Positions 1 through 11,022 of a stretch of DNA of 64,000 nucleotides are shown here, one piece after another. The DNA comes from Stratiolaelaps scimitus (Eukaryota; Arthropoda; Arachnida; Mesostigmata; Laelapidae): positions 372,001-436,000 of the forward strand of contig JABWDB010000021.1 of the NCBI GenBank assembly GCA_019614645.1, in the 5' to 3' direction. Under the pieces are notes generated by a model, which saw only the letters and a list, made by a program, of their open reading frames with translations, was not told where the DNA came from and did not search any database. Position numbers and translations under genes: made by a program. Numbering within the stretch: position 1 is the stretch's first letter; every line of letters begins with the position of its first letter.

Positions 1-206
1 GCCCAGAGTAGGCGGTGCGGCAATAGGCGACTGCTCGCTTCGATGAGTGACTTGATGGCCATGTATGTTGCCCCAGTCTGGGAAGACATGGTTCCCCGGA
101 CCATACGAAATAGTAGACTCCTGAGGGCAGCCCAGAATCCACTGGTGATGAGAACGTGTCGGGCATACAGAACTGTATCGACTGCTGCGCTCCTTGCACT
201 GGCCCA
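1..206 (+). pseudogene. LINE ORF2 fragment, left arm of inverted repeat
   Basis: The plus strand reads through the RRLLAS, YVAPVWED and AYRTVSTAALLALA blocks that follow the reverse transcriptase palm in R1-like LINEs. The same segment reappears in reverse orientation at about 413-623 with scattered substitutions. Homology to the LINE stops at about 206, where the inverted segment begins. The reading frame stays open into unrelated sequence, so the open frame to 336 is not a gene. Confidence 0.65.
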
Positions 207-623
207 CCAGGTGAGCTGCCCCCAGTTGCGGTCGTACCATTTCGCAAGTTCTGGTATTAAGGACCTGGTCCAGGCACCCTTGTCCCCCTGGCGGAGGGGG
301 GTCGTCCATTCCTCATTCCACAGGTGGCGCTTCTAGCCGTGGTCAGGTCAGAATCCCCATCCAGAAAGCGTTCGCCTCTTTCGCTGGCCAGGAAATCCCA
401 AGGGAGCATTTTGGCCAGTACAAGGAGCGCAGCAGTCGATACACTTCTGTATGCCCAACATGTCCTGATCACCAATGGCCTCTGGGTTGCCCTTAGGAGT
501 CTACTATTTCGTATGGTCCGGAGAACCATGTCTTCCCAGACTGGGGCAGCGTACATGGCCATCGAGTCACTCATCGAAGCGAGCAGTCGCCTATTGCCCT
601 CCGACGCACCGCCCACCCTGGGC
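207..623 (-). pseudogene. LINE ORF2 fragment, inverted segment
   Basis: On the minus strand the segment runs from GNRRLLASMSD through YAAPVWED, AYRSVSTAALLVLAK and a LASERGERFLDG block. After a frame change it reads RHLWNEEWTTPSARG and ends near QLGAAHLV at the left boundary. In the intact family this end is followed by the LTGRG block, which here lies on the opposite strand from about 640. The segment has therefore been inverted, and its first 210 bp duplicate the left arm. At least one frameshift is needed to read it through. Confidence 0.65.
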
Positions 624-1004
624 AGTATCTTATCGACACCTGTGCTCACGGGACGTGGTCAGTTTCAAGCGTATTTGCGTAGGATAGGGAAAGCGCCCTC
701 TGATGTATGAGTGCTGTGCTCTTCTGGAGCAGTTGACGACTTGTTACACACGGTGTACCGGTGTGAAGCCCTTAAGGTGGAGACAGAAACGGGTACGGCA
801 GATCTCGTGAAAGGATCACTCAGCGTGGCAGTGGCCCTTATGCTCCGTTTCAGGGAAGGATGGGATAAGACTATTGGCTGGCTAGACTTGATAATGAGGG
901 AAAAGGCGGAGCTGGAGAATGCCAGAAGAAGGAGGTTTGGTCGAGACGCAGAACCCGGGAGGGGGGAGGCACAAGGGGGGCTGGGAGCGGTTTGGTTTTG
1001 CTGA
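624..1004 (+). pseudogene. LINE ORF2 C-terminus with stop in the Cys-His motif
   Basis: The plus strand reads VLTGRGQFQAYLRRIGK, then a TGA at 708-710, then VLCSSGAVDDLLHTVYRC and a basic C-terminal tail ending at a stop at 1002-1004. R1-like elements normally carry a Cys-Cys-His-Cys knuckle here. The TGA sits where the first Cys codon would be, which fits a one-base nonsense change of TGT or TGC. The rest of the frame is open, so this copy is fairly young or only lightly mutated in this part. Confidence 0.65.
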
Positions 1005-1204
1005 ACTCGATGCCTTCACTCAGTGGCTGAAAGAATGACTGTATAAAAGATGGAACAGTCGATGTAATGCGCTAAGCGTTCCGAGCCACCTTGGGGGTTG
1101 AGAGCCCCATACTAAAGCTGCTTTAAGATGGATCGCTCAGTGCGCATGTGCATCAGACACACCCGAACCCAAAAAAAAGGAATATATATACATATATGTA
1201 TACC

Positions 1205-4200
1205 GAAGTAACATTAGGATGAGTGCCGGTAAAAGCAGAAATAGTAATCATAGAACCAGCCCATAGTTTTCCGTCGTCTGATCAATACGGGGTGGGTACT
1301 GATGGTTTAACTGAAGGCGGTTATCAACAAAACAATTGTTGTTATTATTGCTCAGTGACTGGGATTTGTAGGGCCCACGGTGTTAGAGGGAGGCGCTACA
1401 AGGCGGCAACAGCAGCAGCCGAGTGGATTGCGTGCCAGACGTGTCGGACTGACTAACTAAATAGCTAATAACTAACAACTGGCCGACCGACTGGCTTCCC
1501 GCTGTGTCAAACAACGAGCAAACGCCTTACAAAATCTACATATAAGCCCTGGCCTCACTGGAAACAATCAATCGGTTTATAATAACGTTCAGCACAGCAT
1601 TAACAACCCAGGCCACGTAGCTTATAATAGTGATACAATACTACCCTGGACCGAAGAAGCCCTTGGATCTCCTCTGGGAGGCAACCCATCATATTCAGCA
1701 TCGCCCTGTGTTACTTCGGCTATTTATCGTTAAAGCGAAGATTGCAGCTCGATATCAACATATGTACCTAACACTGTATGCACCCGACTAGTTTATTACC
1801 TCACGTCTTGGTTTATGTAGGGTGTCTGCACATCATCGGTTCGGACCTCAAGGGACGACATGAGATTCCACACATTACACAACATAGATAGACTTAGATC
1901 CGCTTCATGTGTTCTATAAACTATGCCACAGCAGGATTTGGCACTTTTTTACACATATGTCCTTATTTTAAGAATCTTGTATGTTCGTGGTTTTTAATAA
2001 CAAAATATTTTAGTGGTTCCCATGTCAATTACATTGAGTGCATTTCCCACCAGCCGGGATGTCAACACGTTTTTACGCATCTCCACAAGAGTTGTCTTTT
2101 ATCTTGTTGTCAGGCGAGGGACTTGATGCTGATGCAATAAGAGATAAGGGATCGAGAAAAGAAGGGACAGGTTAAGAGGCAACTGGCCTTACCCTGGCCA
2201 GACGGCCCTTTAGACACCGTCTGTCCAGATAGGATCCACCATCAGACTGGAGTTTACCATCGGCTGCTCCACCATTCATAAGAGACGTCACCCTTTCAAC
2301 ACAAACGAAACGCAAATCCCTCTTCATTTAACAGCTTGCTTGACTTCGTTCTGAAGCAAGGACTAGTATAACCAGAGTAGCTGATGTCTACGTTAGGTTG
2401 GAGGTAAGCGCAGCCAGATAGCTCGTTTTTTTCTACGCCTCTGCTAGCTAAGGCTGGCCTGGTGCCCGCCAGCGCTGTTTCTGCCATTCCTGCAGCTATT
2501 CTTGCAGCAGCTGCGGCGGGCGAGGCCCCGTCGTCTTCGCTTCAACCATCCCTGTTCGTATCTGGTGTAGTTATAGAATGTCTGTTGAGAATTTACAATC
2601 GCGTCTTGGCTGGGTTTGTGCAACGAGCGAACGCGCCCCGGAGACGTCGAGAGAACAATCAGCGGAGCGGGCGACCTACCTTCACCATATCAAAAAGACC
2701 CACTGCCAGCGCCATATAGAATAAAGCAGATGACATGTGTGTGGGGCTGTGTCACAAAGAAGAAGAAGAAATGGTAAAATGATTAGAGGAAGGACGGGTA
2801 TGCTGAAGTGTGAGAGACACCCGGAAATGACGAAGACCAACCGGAAGATGGCCTAGTACGTTAGCCAGCATTAGCCCCAAGGGCTCCTAAAGTTTGCTAG
2901 ATAATGCCCTTGCTGTTGTCGTTTTTTTGTGTTTTGATTGTATGTCATACGGGTTACAATATTCCGATATTATAAAACTGTTTGGAAGAGAGTCTGAAAG
3001 TCTCTCTAGTATTCTTACATACTTATCAGATCCACCTAAGACGCGGCCTGCTTGGAGCTTGTTGATTTACGAGCGATGACGCTAGCGTACACGTACGTGC
3101 TATTCAGGAACGCTGTGCTTAGTGCTATAAAATATTCAATACTGCCTTTGCCTGCAAGTATAGTTGATAGTTAATATCCCGATAAATGTTCGAGATACGA
3201 CGTAGTCCTCTAGGCACCTTCGAAGAGTGTTCGAAGTCGTTTCCGCTAAGCCACAACTCATTAGCGACATATATTCAATTTTAATCATTGAGCTCAAGAA
3301 GTCGGCACACCCAGTATTTTGTGCACATATTTCACTTTATCCATCCTGCCCCTATGCCTAACAAGCAAGACGAGCTATTTTTAAATCTACCATGAACTGC
3401 GACAGCTTTCTTGATGTGTAATACTAGTGTTTGGAATTTCAAACACTTTTATTCTAAACTTAGAAAGGCACCATATTGTATAAAGCATAAGTACGCTTTT
3501 AGATTCGATATTCCTGTTGTCGGACATGAATTTGAATAGGATGGCTCAAGAGATAACAGAGTATTATCTTATAACTACACCAGCTGGATGGTCGGCCGAC
3601 TAGTCGGACTAAAACACCATGGTATACGACGACTCTAGGGCAAGACGCAAGAAGCTGGGGTGAGAGAATGAATGAGAACGAAAAGGCCCAGCGGCCCACA
3701 TCCATCCATGAGAAGAAAATGGGAAATATAAAAGTTGAAAAAAAGTAAATTCTGCAACTTCTGGATTGCACACTTTGTTTACGTTTGGTGTGAGACGTAG
3801 TGCACTCCTTTGCGTGCGATCAAACACGGAGAGGGAACAACTGCAGGTCCGATACTTCTTTCCTCACTACTTCCGTGTTGGGAATAGTGCAGATGACACC
3901 ACTGTGTATGTTCCACTGAACTTAAGCGGGAATTCACTGTATTTGGTAGGGCTTGTCAAAACTTTTTTCCGCCCTTCAAAGCTTTGTTTTTTGTTGGCCC
4001 CTAGCTATCAGCTATTTCTCCTATAAGGTATTCTCCGGCATTTAGCAAAAACATTTGAACATGTGACCTAGAGGACGGAACCCTCATTCTTGGTGGATGA
4101 GGGAAGTGCTGGGCGGCTAGCCGCAGGTGAAAGTCCAAGAGCTTAAAGCTGGATCTTGAATTTCGATTTGAACCATAAACGGCCATAAGGTGAGAAGAAA

Positions 4201-4737
4201 GGCAAGCTGTGGTCTCGACCGCGTGAAAATTAGACACAAACCGTTTGATTTCTTTCTGTAAGCTAGTAGTTGCCCCCAACATTGCCTTAGATTGCTTGCA
4301 AGCACTGGGGAACATTTTAAAGCAAGGACCCCATGGGCCTCCCTGAACTCGGTGAAAGTGCCATTTTCGACACCATGTGGTTTGGTGTATGGACGCACCT
4401 CATATGAGGAATTCTGTTACATCCCAATTATTATCCACCGAATTACCATCTGTTCAGGTCTATTGAGCACGACCTAAAAGGCACGATTTAACATAACAGC
4501 AGTGCCTACCAACATCATTTATCTGGCACAATGTTATCATTGAACATTTCATTTGACGCAAGTAATGAATCACAATTATGTTCACTTGAATTTCACTTTA
4601 ACACGTCCTATGGCAGCCAATAAATAATTTTTGGTTATATTTAGTGGTTCAGGCATTCTGGAAAGAATCTAGTCTTCTTTTACGATTCGCTCGTAGAGAG
4701 GCACTACAAACACGCATAGCACCTTTAAGGTAAAGAA
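1205..4737. other. Spacer, no gene recognised
   Basis: A short TA/CA microsatellite at about 1182-1204 separates this from the LINE tail. The rest has no open frame with recognisable motifs. An alanine-rich open frame at 2462-2719 has an overlapping open frame on the other strand and no family signature. A few overlapping short frames at 3.5-4.4 kb look random. Confidence 0.5.
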
Positions 4738-4830
4738 AGATCGAGCTCGGTGGCGTGGTGCATTTGTGTGCGCATTGAAGTCGGAGGAGACACGTAGGTG
4801 CACGGATTCGATCCCACGCCGTTGCACATT
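4738..4830 (+). mobile_element. tRNA-like sequence, possible SINE head or tRNA relic
   Basis: A 69-nt body at 4752-4820 begins with GGCGTGG and ends with CCACGCC, a perfect 7-bp acceptor-like pairing. A B-box-like GGATTCGATCC lies at 4804-4814, and an A-box-like TGGCGTGGTGC at 4751-4761. The T-loop alignment is off by one base and the D and anticodon arms do not fold cleanly, so I do not call a functional tRNA. A tRNA-derived SINE head or a decayed tRNA pseudogene fits better. No clear tail or target-site duplication was seen. Confidence 0.4.
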
Positions 4831-7486
4831 TGCATTTAAAGGAACCCCTCTTATGAAGCTTACCTTGGAACTTTGGGCTAATTCCAACATTACCCCGAAT
4901 ATCTGCGCAGACTGGATTCATTCCACATAAACCATCCAAGCTTTCGTCTTCGCAAATTTACCACACAACGAACGGAAAAAATGTCTCCCCAGCATACACA
5001 GGTGGTATTAGTCTGTAATAGTAACAGAAATAACTACCGACGCACTAGGATAGGATGAGAGCCGTTCCAACTGATCCCATTGATTCACAGCCCCTCCAGT
5101 GGGTCTGAAATGCCTGTGTAAAGCTCTCGTCAATGGACAACATGTCCGATTATATAGAGGCTCCTATTTCATATGATTGTGTGTCTTAAAATATACAATA
5201 ATTAGTGAAGAAGTTGGCCAATACGTGCAGCATATCGGTGAATACTAAGACGGCTTTATTGGTAATGTCTCTAAGCTGGCATATCGGGTGTATTAGTTCC
5301 ACTATGCACTCAACACTGCCGTGCGCACATTGTATTATTAACTCAGCAACTTCACAGTCAGAAAGTGCTTGGCTGAGCAGATTTTCGTGGCTCAAAATCT
5401 ACGAAGTTTAATAATTCATTACAGAATTGTTCGCATGCATCTATAATAAATATGGTACATCTAGCTACGTATAGATACCACGAATAACATAAAGCAACAT
5501 AAAAGTGAAATGATAGATACCATTCGTGCTCGTTGAATTGCGTGCACGGGTGAGTTGTGTCCCAATGTGTGTGTATGTGTACCTATAGTATATTAAATTT
5601 CTAATGTAACTTCGAATTAAATCATATTATTCAATGATTTTAGTCGAACTCCTCAAAGACACAAGAAAACAGTGTTCGGTAAAGTTAATATGGCATTATT
5701 TTTTATTTATTCATCGAATTTGTTATGTAGCATATTATATAGGAAAAGAACACAAGAAGGATCTATGGGAATATGTATGGCAGAGCAGACCAGCGTTATA
5801 ATGCATGTAAGAAGAATGACGGCTTGATCATGCCATTTTCGTTCCTAAGCTAGTCCAGCCAAAGAGGTGTATTGGGTGAATTTAGTAGCATGACGTTTTT
5901 CGGCAAACGACATTATAGCATGATCCAGATAATCTAGCTTATGTGGGGTGAGGCAAATCGTCAAGCGGGTTGCACTTCTCATTACATCATTCGTTCCAAA
6001 CATAACCTAGCTTGCAGACCATACAGGATTAAGCGGAAATAACATCGACCGAGAGATGGACGTTGCTAGCCGAAAAGGGTCTGCCATAACACTGTGGTGG
6101 TTGGCAACGCCAGTTCCCAACCGAATGTCAGATTGCGCATTAGTCTATCAAGGGCGTTTGAGTACATAGTGGGTCAACTAAAGAATCTTAGCTACCCTCT
6201 ATTGCGTTAATCGTATTCGATAATCATTTAGAAAGTGTGGCATGACGGTCAAATGTCGAGACCACTTATTTGGTTCACTGTTGCTCTGAGGCCTGCGTTT
6301 GCGGCGTGGCATGTGATGTGCATCATAGATAAACATTACTAGTTATCTAAGTAAATATATTGCGAGTCCAGCTAGAAGCGACGGATAGCGTGCGAGGTGG
6401 CAGCTGGCCCAAATGCTAGGTTGTTTCAATCAATTTAATCACAGCATTCTACGTTTTTTTTAAACGGCTATTGTATTAAATTTATTATTTTCTATATTCT
6501 CCTATTAATAGTGTCTATTGGGAAATTATATAAATTATATTACAAATAACTAATAATATTATACATGTACACTGGAAGCTGTGCAAAATGCACGTGGTAT
6601 CGTATGCTTCTGAAGGCGGCCTCAGTTAAGGCAATTTATTTACCTATTTATCTAATATCACGCTTCTGATTTTAATCGAATTATGGACTTCCATCACACA
6701 AACAGCCACCAACCTTAGCCTTTTATGTTGTTTATATTTTAACTTTACATCTGATATGGATTGCACCCACACTTATTGACTCGCACGTATAAGTGTGATA
6801 CTGGAAGAATGGATTTCCTGTGGCGCTCGTTTGGATCTTCTCGTAGTCAAAGTAAAGTTAAATAAAATGTGTCACCTCGCTCTGGTCTCGGTGAACCAAT
6901 GATAACGTCGACTCGTCTAACCACTGAACAATGGTAATAGTGACAGAAGGGTAATATCATACGTATAGACGTCGAGATGGTCAACGAATGATTCTTGTCT
7001 CTGGCCCACTTCTGCTTTACTCTCTCTCATTCTGATGACAGGAGAGTCGAACCAACTGCCGTCGAGTATAGATACCATTAAATTCCTCTACGGTAAAACT
7101 GTCCAGATAGGCATCAGGCATAATAGAACAAATCAAGCTGCCATCTTCGTCTACTTTGTTGTTGGCTCGAAAGTTATTACTAATGCAGAGCCAACCTCAG
7201 AGGGATCGCTTAAGCAGTACAGTTTATATATATGTGATATAAACATATATATGTATATAAATGAAACATATAGCGATACAGTATTATATGCGATATGAAC
7301 ACGATTGTGTCTGCTGTTGTCAACATTGTTGTCAAAAATAATCCTGGCAAACCGTAATCATTCGCTAACAAAACGAGTGACGAATATGCTTTAATTTCCC
7401 TGTGGCTCCACAGTGATTTCTTTACTTTTCAACGTATGCTACTTGGAGAAAGGCATCATTTGTAGAGGTAAAGATCTATAGGTTTA
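4831..7486. other. AT-rich spacer, no gene recognised
   Basis: Only short open frames occur, all without domain motifs, and the base composition is AT-rich, especially at 5.4-5.8 and 6.4-6.7 kb. The 87-codon plus-strand frame at 7035-7298 ends in a TA-rich run and shows no family signature. I see no exon with convincing splice sites. Confidence 0.5.
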
Positions 7487-7617
7487 TTAAAGGAACTGTA
7501 ATCTCTACAATGCTTAGGTTCGCTTACATGTCACGTCACGGGACTCAAACCTGCGGTCTCCGGCATTTCACAGTCAGAGACTTAGTCGTCCAGGCCACCA
7601 CGCTGGCGGATGGGTGA
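7487..7617 (-). mobile_element. tRNA-derived SINE, copy 1
   Basis: Read on the minus strand, an A-box-like TGGCCTGGACG (complement of 7587-7597) is followed about 46 nt later by a B-box GGTTTGAGTCC (complement of 7541-7551). Then comes a family-specific body beginning CCCGTGACGTGAC and ending near CAGTTCCTTTA. The same B-box and body recur at 10.95-11.02 kb and partly at 14.72 kb, which argues for a dispersed RNA polymerase III-type repeat rather than a single tRNA gene. This copy is the only one with a plausible A-box, so it is the most complete. Target-site duplications were not identified. Confidence 0.55.
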
Positions 7618-10600
7618 TACCTGAATTGAAAGAAAAGCAAAGACGATTGAGAAGTTGTCATACAATGGTTTAAAAGTGCGTGGAGTGCAGCTTCTGCATG
7701 ATAACCAAATAGGGAAGACTTTTGAAGCAACACTCGCAGTTGTCCATCTTAACAGAATCGAAAATATCACTGCAATAGGGTCACTCCATAGCGTTGTTAG
7801 CAAACTGAAGCTCTGCTAAGAGCCCTATGTGAGAAAAGCCACACATTTCTATAGCTTTGCAAGCTGTTTTCAAATGTTTCAAATTCAACGCTAGGCTTCG
7901 ATTTTGCTACTTTAGAACACCATTAAAATGCTCGGTCACGGAACTTAGCGACGGTGACACGGCTTAGAGACGTCTTGCAACGCCTGTGCTTGACTAGTTA
8001 AAAGCGAGCTGAATGCAAACGATTGTTAAAGACAGGCGAATCCTATAGACGCTCATTTTTGCTGAAAACGTCTCGGCCAAAGGTTCGAGATAAAACAATG
8101 GTGTCGTTACTATAGAAAACTAGCAAATTACCAATTTGCAGCGCTAGACTGGACCGATTTAAAGGCGAACCGAGTAAAGAGAATCAGTCCAGCTAAATGG
8201 CCAAACTAGATCCTTGAACCTTGTTCAAGAATACTCCTCTATATCTGTATTAGAAATATATAATACTCATATCGACGTTCTCCCTTGAAGCCAGCCAACG
8301 TTGTTAACGTGGCTGTCATTACCTCTAAATCGGGTCTGTTGTATCGATTGGTGCCTACCCGATTTTGCCACAAGTAACGGAAGTGTGTGTCACTAATTAA
8401 ACTCACTGATTCATTTCGATATTTCCTTTAGAAAAACAATAGTCTTTTCTCCAACTTCTCAACGTGACCTGACTGCAAAAAGCGAATTTTAGAATTGTTG
8501 AAAAGTCTATTGTGATCTATGCGACTGAATTGATCTAGACTCAAATAGACGCAATACAGTGGTGATGTGCCCTTGTTAGACGAAACCTTTCCAAAGCCAT
8601 GTAAAATACTCGTCCAAGGTGTGAACGAGGTATCTGACTAATGCCAGCCGCCATCAAAATACTCTGTTGCTTGTGTTAGATTAACTATTGGCTATTAACC
8701 ACGAAGCACTTTACATAGCTATTTAAGTAACAGCATCGGTTGTAAATTTGAAAAAATGATATTGAATTAGGCTCACTATGTATAGGCAATATAGTGATGT
8801 AATAAAATTCTAGAGTTTACATTTGGCAACTAGAAGGATTTCGGTGACTATGCGTCTACGTTTTATTGTTGATTTCTAATTCGCTACATACTAGTGCGGC
8901 TTTGTTTTCACTCTAGTATCTATTTTGGGATGAGGTTACGGCCATAGTGGGTTGCCTTCATCTTCCACAAAATATCGTAAACACCACCTAGCATCCTTAA
9001 TGCGAGGATAAACGTTCCATCTCTACATTTTGCATGAACGCTTAAAGGAGTTATAGAAGTGATGGTGTCGAAAAATGTTGCCGGCAGTCGGACGACTAAT
9101 TCGGGTATGATAGCTACTGGGCTAGACTGAGCAAAGCTGAAGCACGTACCAAGAGCCTCTAGACATGCGGACGCCAGACGACAGAAGGTACCTGAGGGTA
9201 CACTGTCTCATGCGTTGGAGCACAGTAACAGATGTAACGCGCTCTTTTCTTTAGAGAGCTCACTGTCGGATGTCTTCACTCGTTTGAATCACTGACAGCT
9301 AGGAAACGCTATCTAATGAAAGCAAAAGATGGTACAGGGATTCCAACGTTAACTGCAATATGAGAGGTGCAAATATTATAACTGAGTACAATCAAGCATT
9401 TTGGATAGAATAATGCTGTAATAGAATGTATTATTATAATTGTAATCACCGAGTAACTGGTTGCAGTTACTATGTCATTATCATAGGTTTTTTTTTATAA
9501 AATATCTTCTTTAGATTTGTTATGCACCTCACTCAAGGAACTTCATAGTAGTTTCTTCAAATCCCCAAGTCCGAGTGAACGGTAGTAAAATATTTAATTA
9601 CATAAAGCAACTGAAGAAACCACGTGTTTTGCACCGTGAATTTCACCAGCTTTGTTATGTCACTAGTTATGACAGAAGTGTTTCTGGTATTATCGAGTGT
9701 AGGTGTATTGATATAGAGTCTAAAGGATAAGGAAACACGGTACCAAGTCTACATGAACGTAAGAAAAATGTCAACGCTGCAGTTAAAGTAATCTATCCTT
9801 GTATGGACCTCTAGCATTTGTTGGAGTTGAAATTATTATAGATGCACTTCGACCTATTGACCTCCGCGAGGCTCCAAATGTCGGACTTAATCGTCCAACT
9901 TAAAATATCCGTATTTATTTCAGGTAGAAGCTTTGGTCTCTGATGTGATGTCGGTCGAGATGGCAATTCTGACGTAATTCAGGCGAAAAGATAGTATTAT
10001 CATAGGAATAGCGTGGAGTTGCAGATGCAGTTAGTCATAATTAAATGACTACGACTATGTCTATTTTTATAACAAATCTAAGAACATACATGGATAGCCA
10101 GCAATAGCTCTCATTAAATTAAAATTACTTTAATACATTCAGTTTCATCTTTCCGGAAATAAACATTTAGCGCCATACATGCTCGCAGACATGAAATAAA
10201 TCGAATTTACAGATTAGATCATTATTTTTATCAGTCAGAGAAGTGACTAGATTCGTCCATTTGATAGACTACCAACGGTAAAAGGCTGGACTGGGAGGTT
10301 GTCGTGCTGACGTTATCTACTTTGGAAGAGCGCGGGGTATATCGCTCACATTTACGGGTGACTGTCCGTTTGTCTGCTCGTTTAGTCAGTCTAGACGTCG
10401 CGAAATGTTCCGTCTAGCTGATTAGGTAGGGTAACGCTTAGTTTATGCAGCTGCAACAATTTCAATTGTCGGGTGACTGCAAGCAGATTATTTTACCAAA
10501 TTAACATACTCATATCTTATTAGTCAACAACATTAGTTGGGGAACGTTCCATAGGAGACTTACATCTGGGCCAAAAATCATTTGTGGTTCGAATACCTCT

Positions 10601-10944
10601 GGAGGCTACGAAAAAAAACTCAATTTTGGCTACAATTATATCGAAACTTTAGGTGGCTGCTGACAGAATCCCTTTACGACCTAATTTGATGGGCCAATCT
10701 TGATGAAGTTGACCTCATTGACTGGATATGTATGCGCATGCATTCTTATGTTTTTACTCACGTAAGCATACGGAAGTAAGGCGTTATAGTAAGATTTGCA
10801 ACTTTTATAATATTCCATGACAAATACAATGGTGATACCTATAGCACCGATAGTGCATTTGAACAGATTCAAAAACTATATGCATTTACGATCATCTAAA
10901 TTTGGCTATTTTATTCAAATCAGGTTCATCATCTAATTCAATTC
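7618..10944. other. AT-rich spacer, no gene recognised
   Basis: This stretch is AT-rich and lacks any open frame longer than about 60 codons beyond its left edge. I found no repeats longer than about 20 bp within it and no convincing exon or RNA gene. It may be intergenic or a long intron. Confidence 0.5.
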
Positions 10945-11022
10945 AAGTAAAGGAACTGCAGTTGTACAATAGTTGTACAACTTAAGTTCTCTTATACGTC
11001 ACGTCACGGGACTCGAACCTGA
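10945..11022 (-). mobile_element. tRNA-derived SINE, copy 2 (5' truncated)
   Basis: On the minus strand a consensus-like B-box GGTTCGAGTCC (complement of 11009-11019) leads into CCCGTGACGTGAC and a body that ends GCAGTTCCTTTA. It matches copy 1 across about 70 bp, including the spacing between B-box and tail. Sequence upstream of the B-box (above 11022) does not match copy 1, so the A-box half is missing. Confidence 0.5.

Larger units (their letters stand above)
1..1178 (+). mobile_element. 3' part of a rearranged R1/LOA/Jockey-group LINE
   Basis: Translations show the end of a non-LTR retrotransposon ORF2: a segment after the reverse transcriptase core with YAAPVWED and AYRSVSTAALL motifs, a LTGRGQFQAYLRRIGK block, and a degenerate Cys-His motif. 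These blocks are typical of R1/LOA/Jockey-group elements. The middle (207-623) is inverted relative to both flanks. After the last stop at 1002-1004 there is about 165 bp of 3' UTR-like sequence ending in an A run at about 1170-1177, which I take as the element tail. The copy continues beyond the left edge and cannot encode a working protein. The group assignment is family knowledge; the exact clade is uncertain. Confidence 0.75.
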
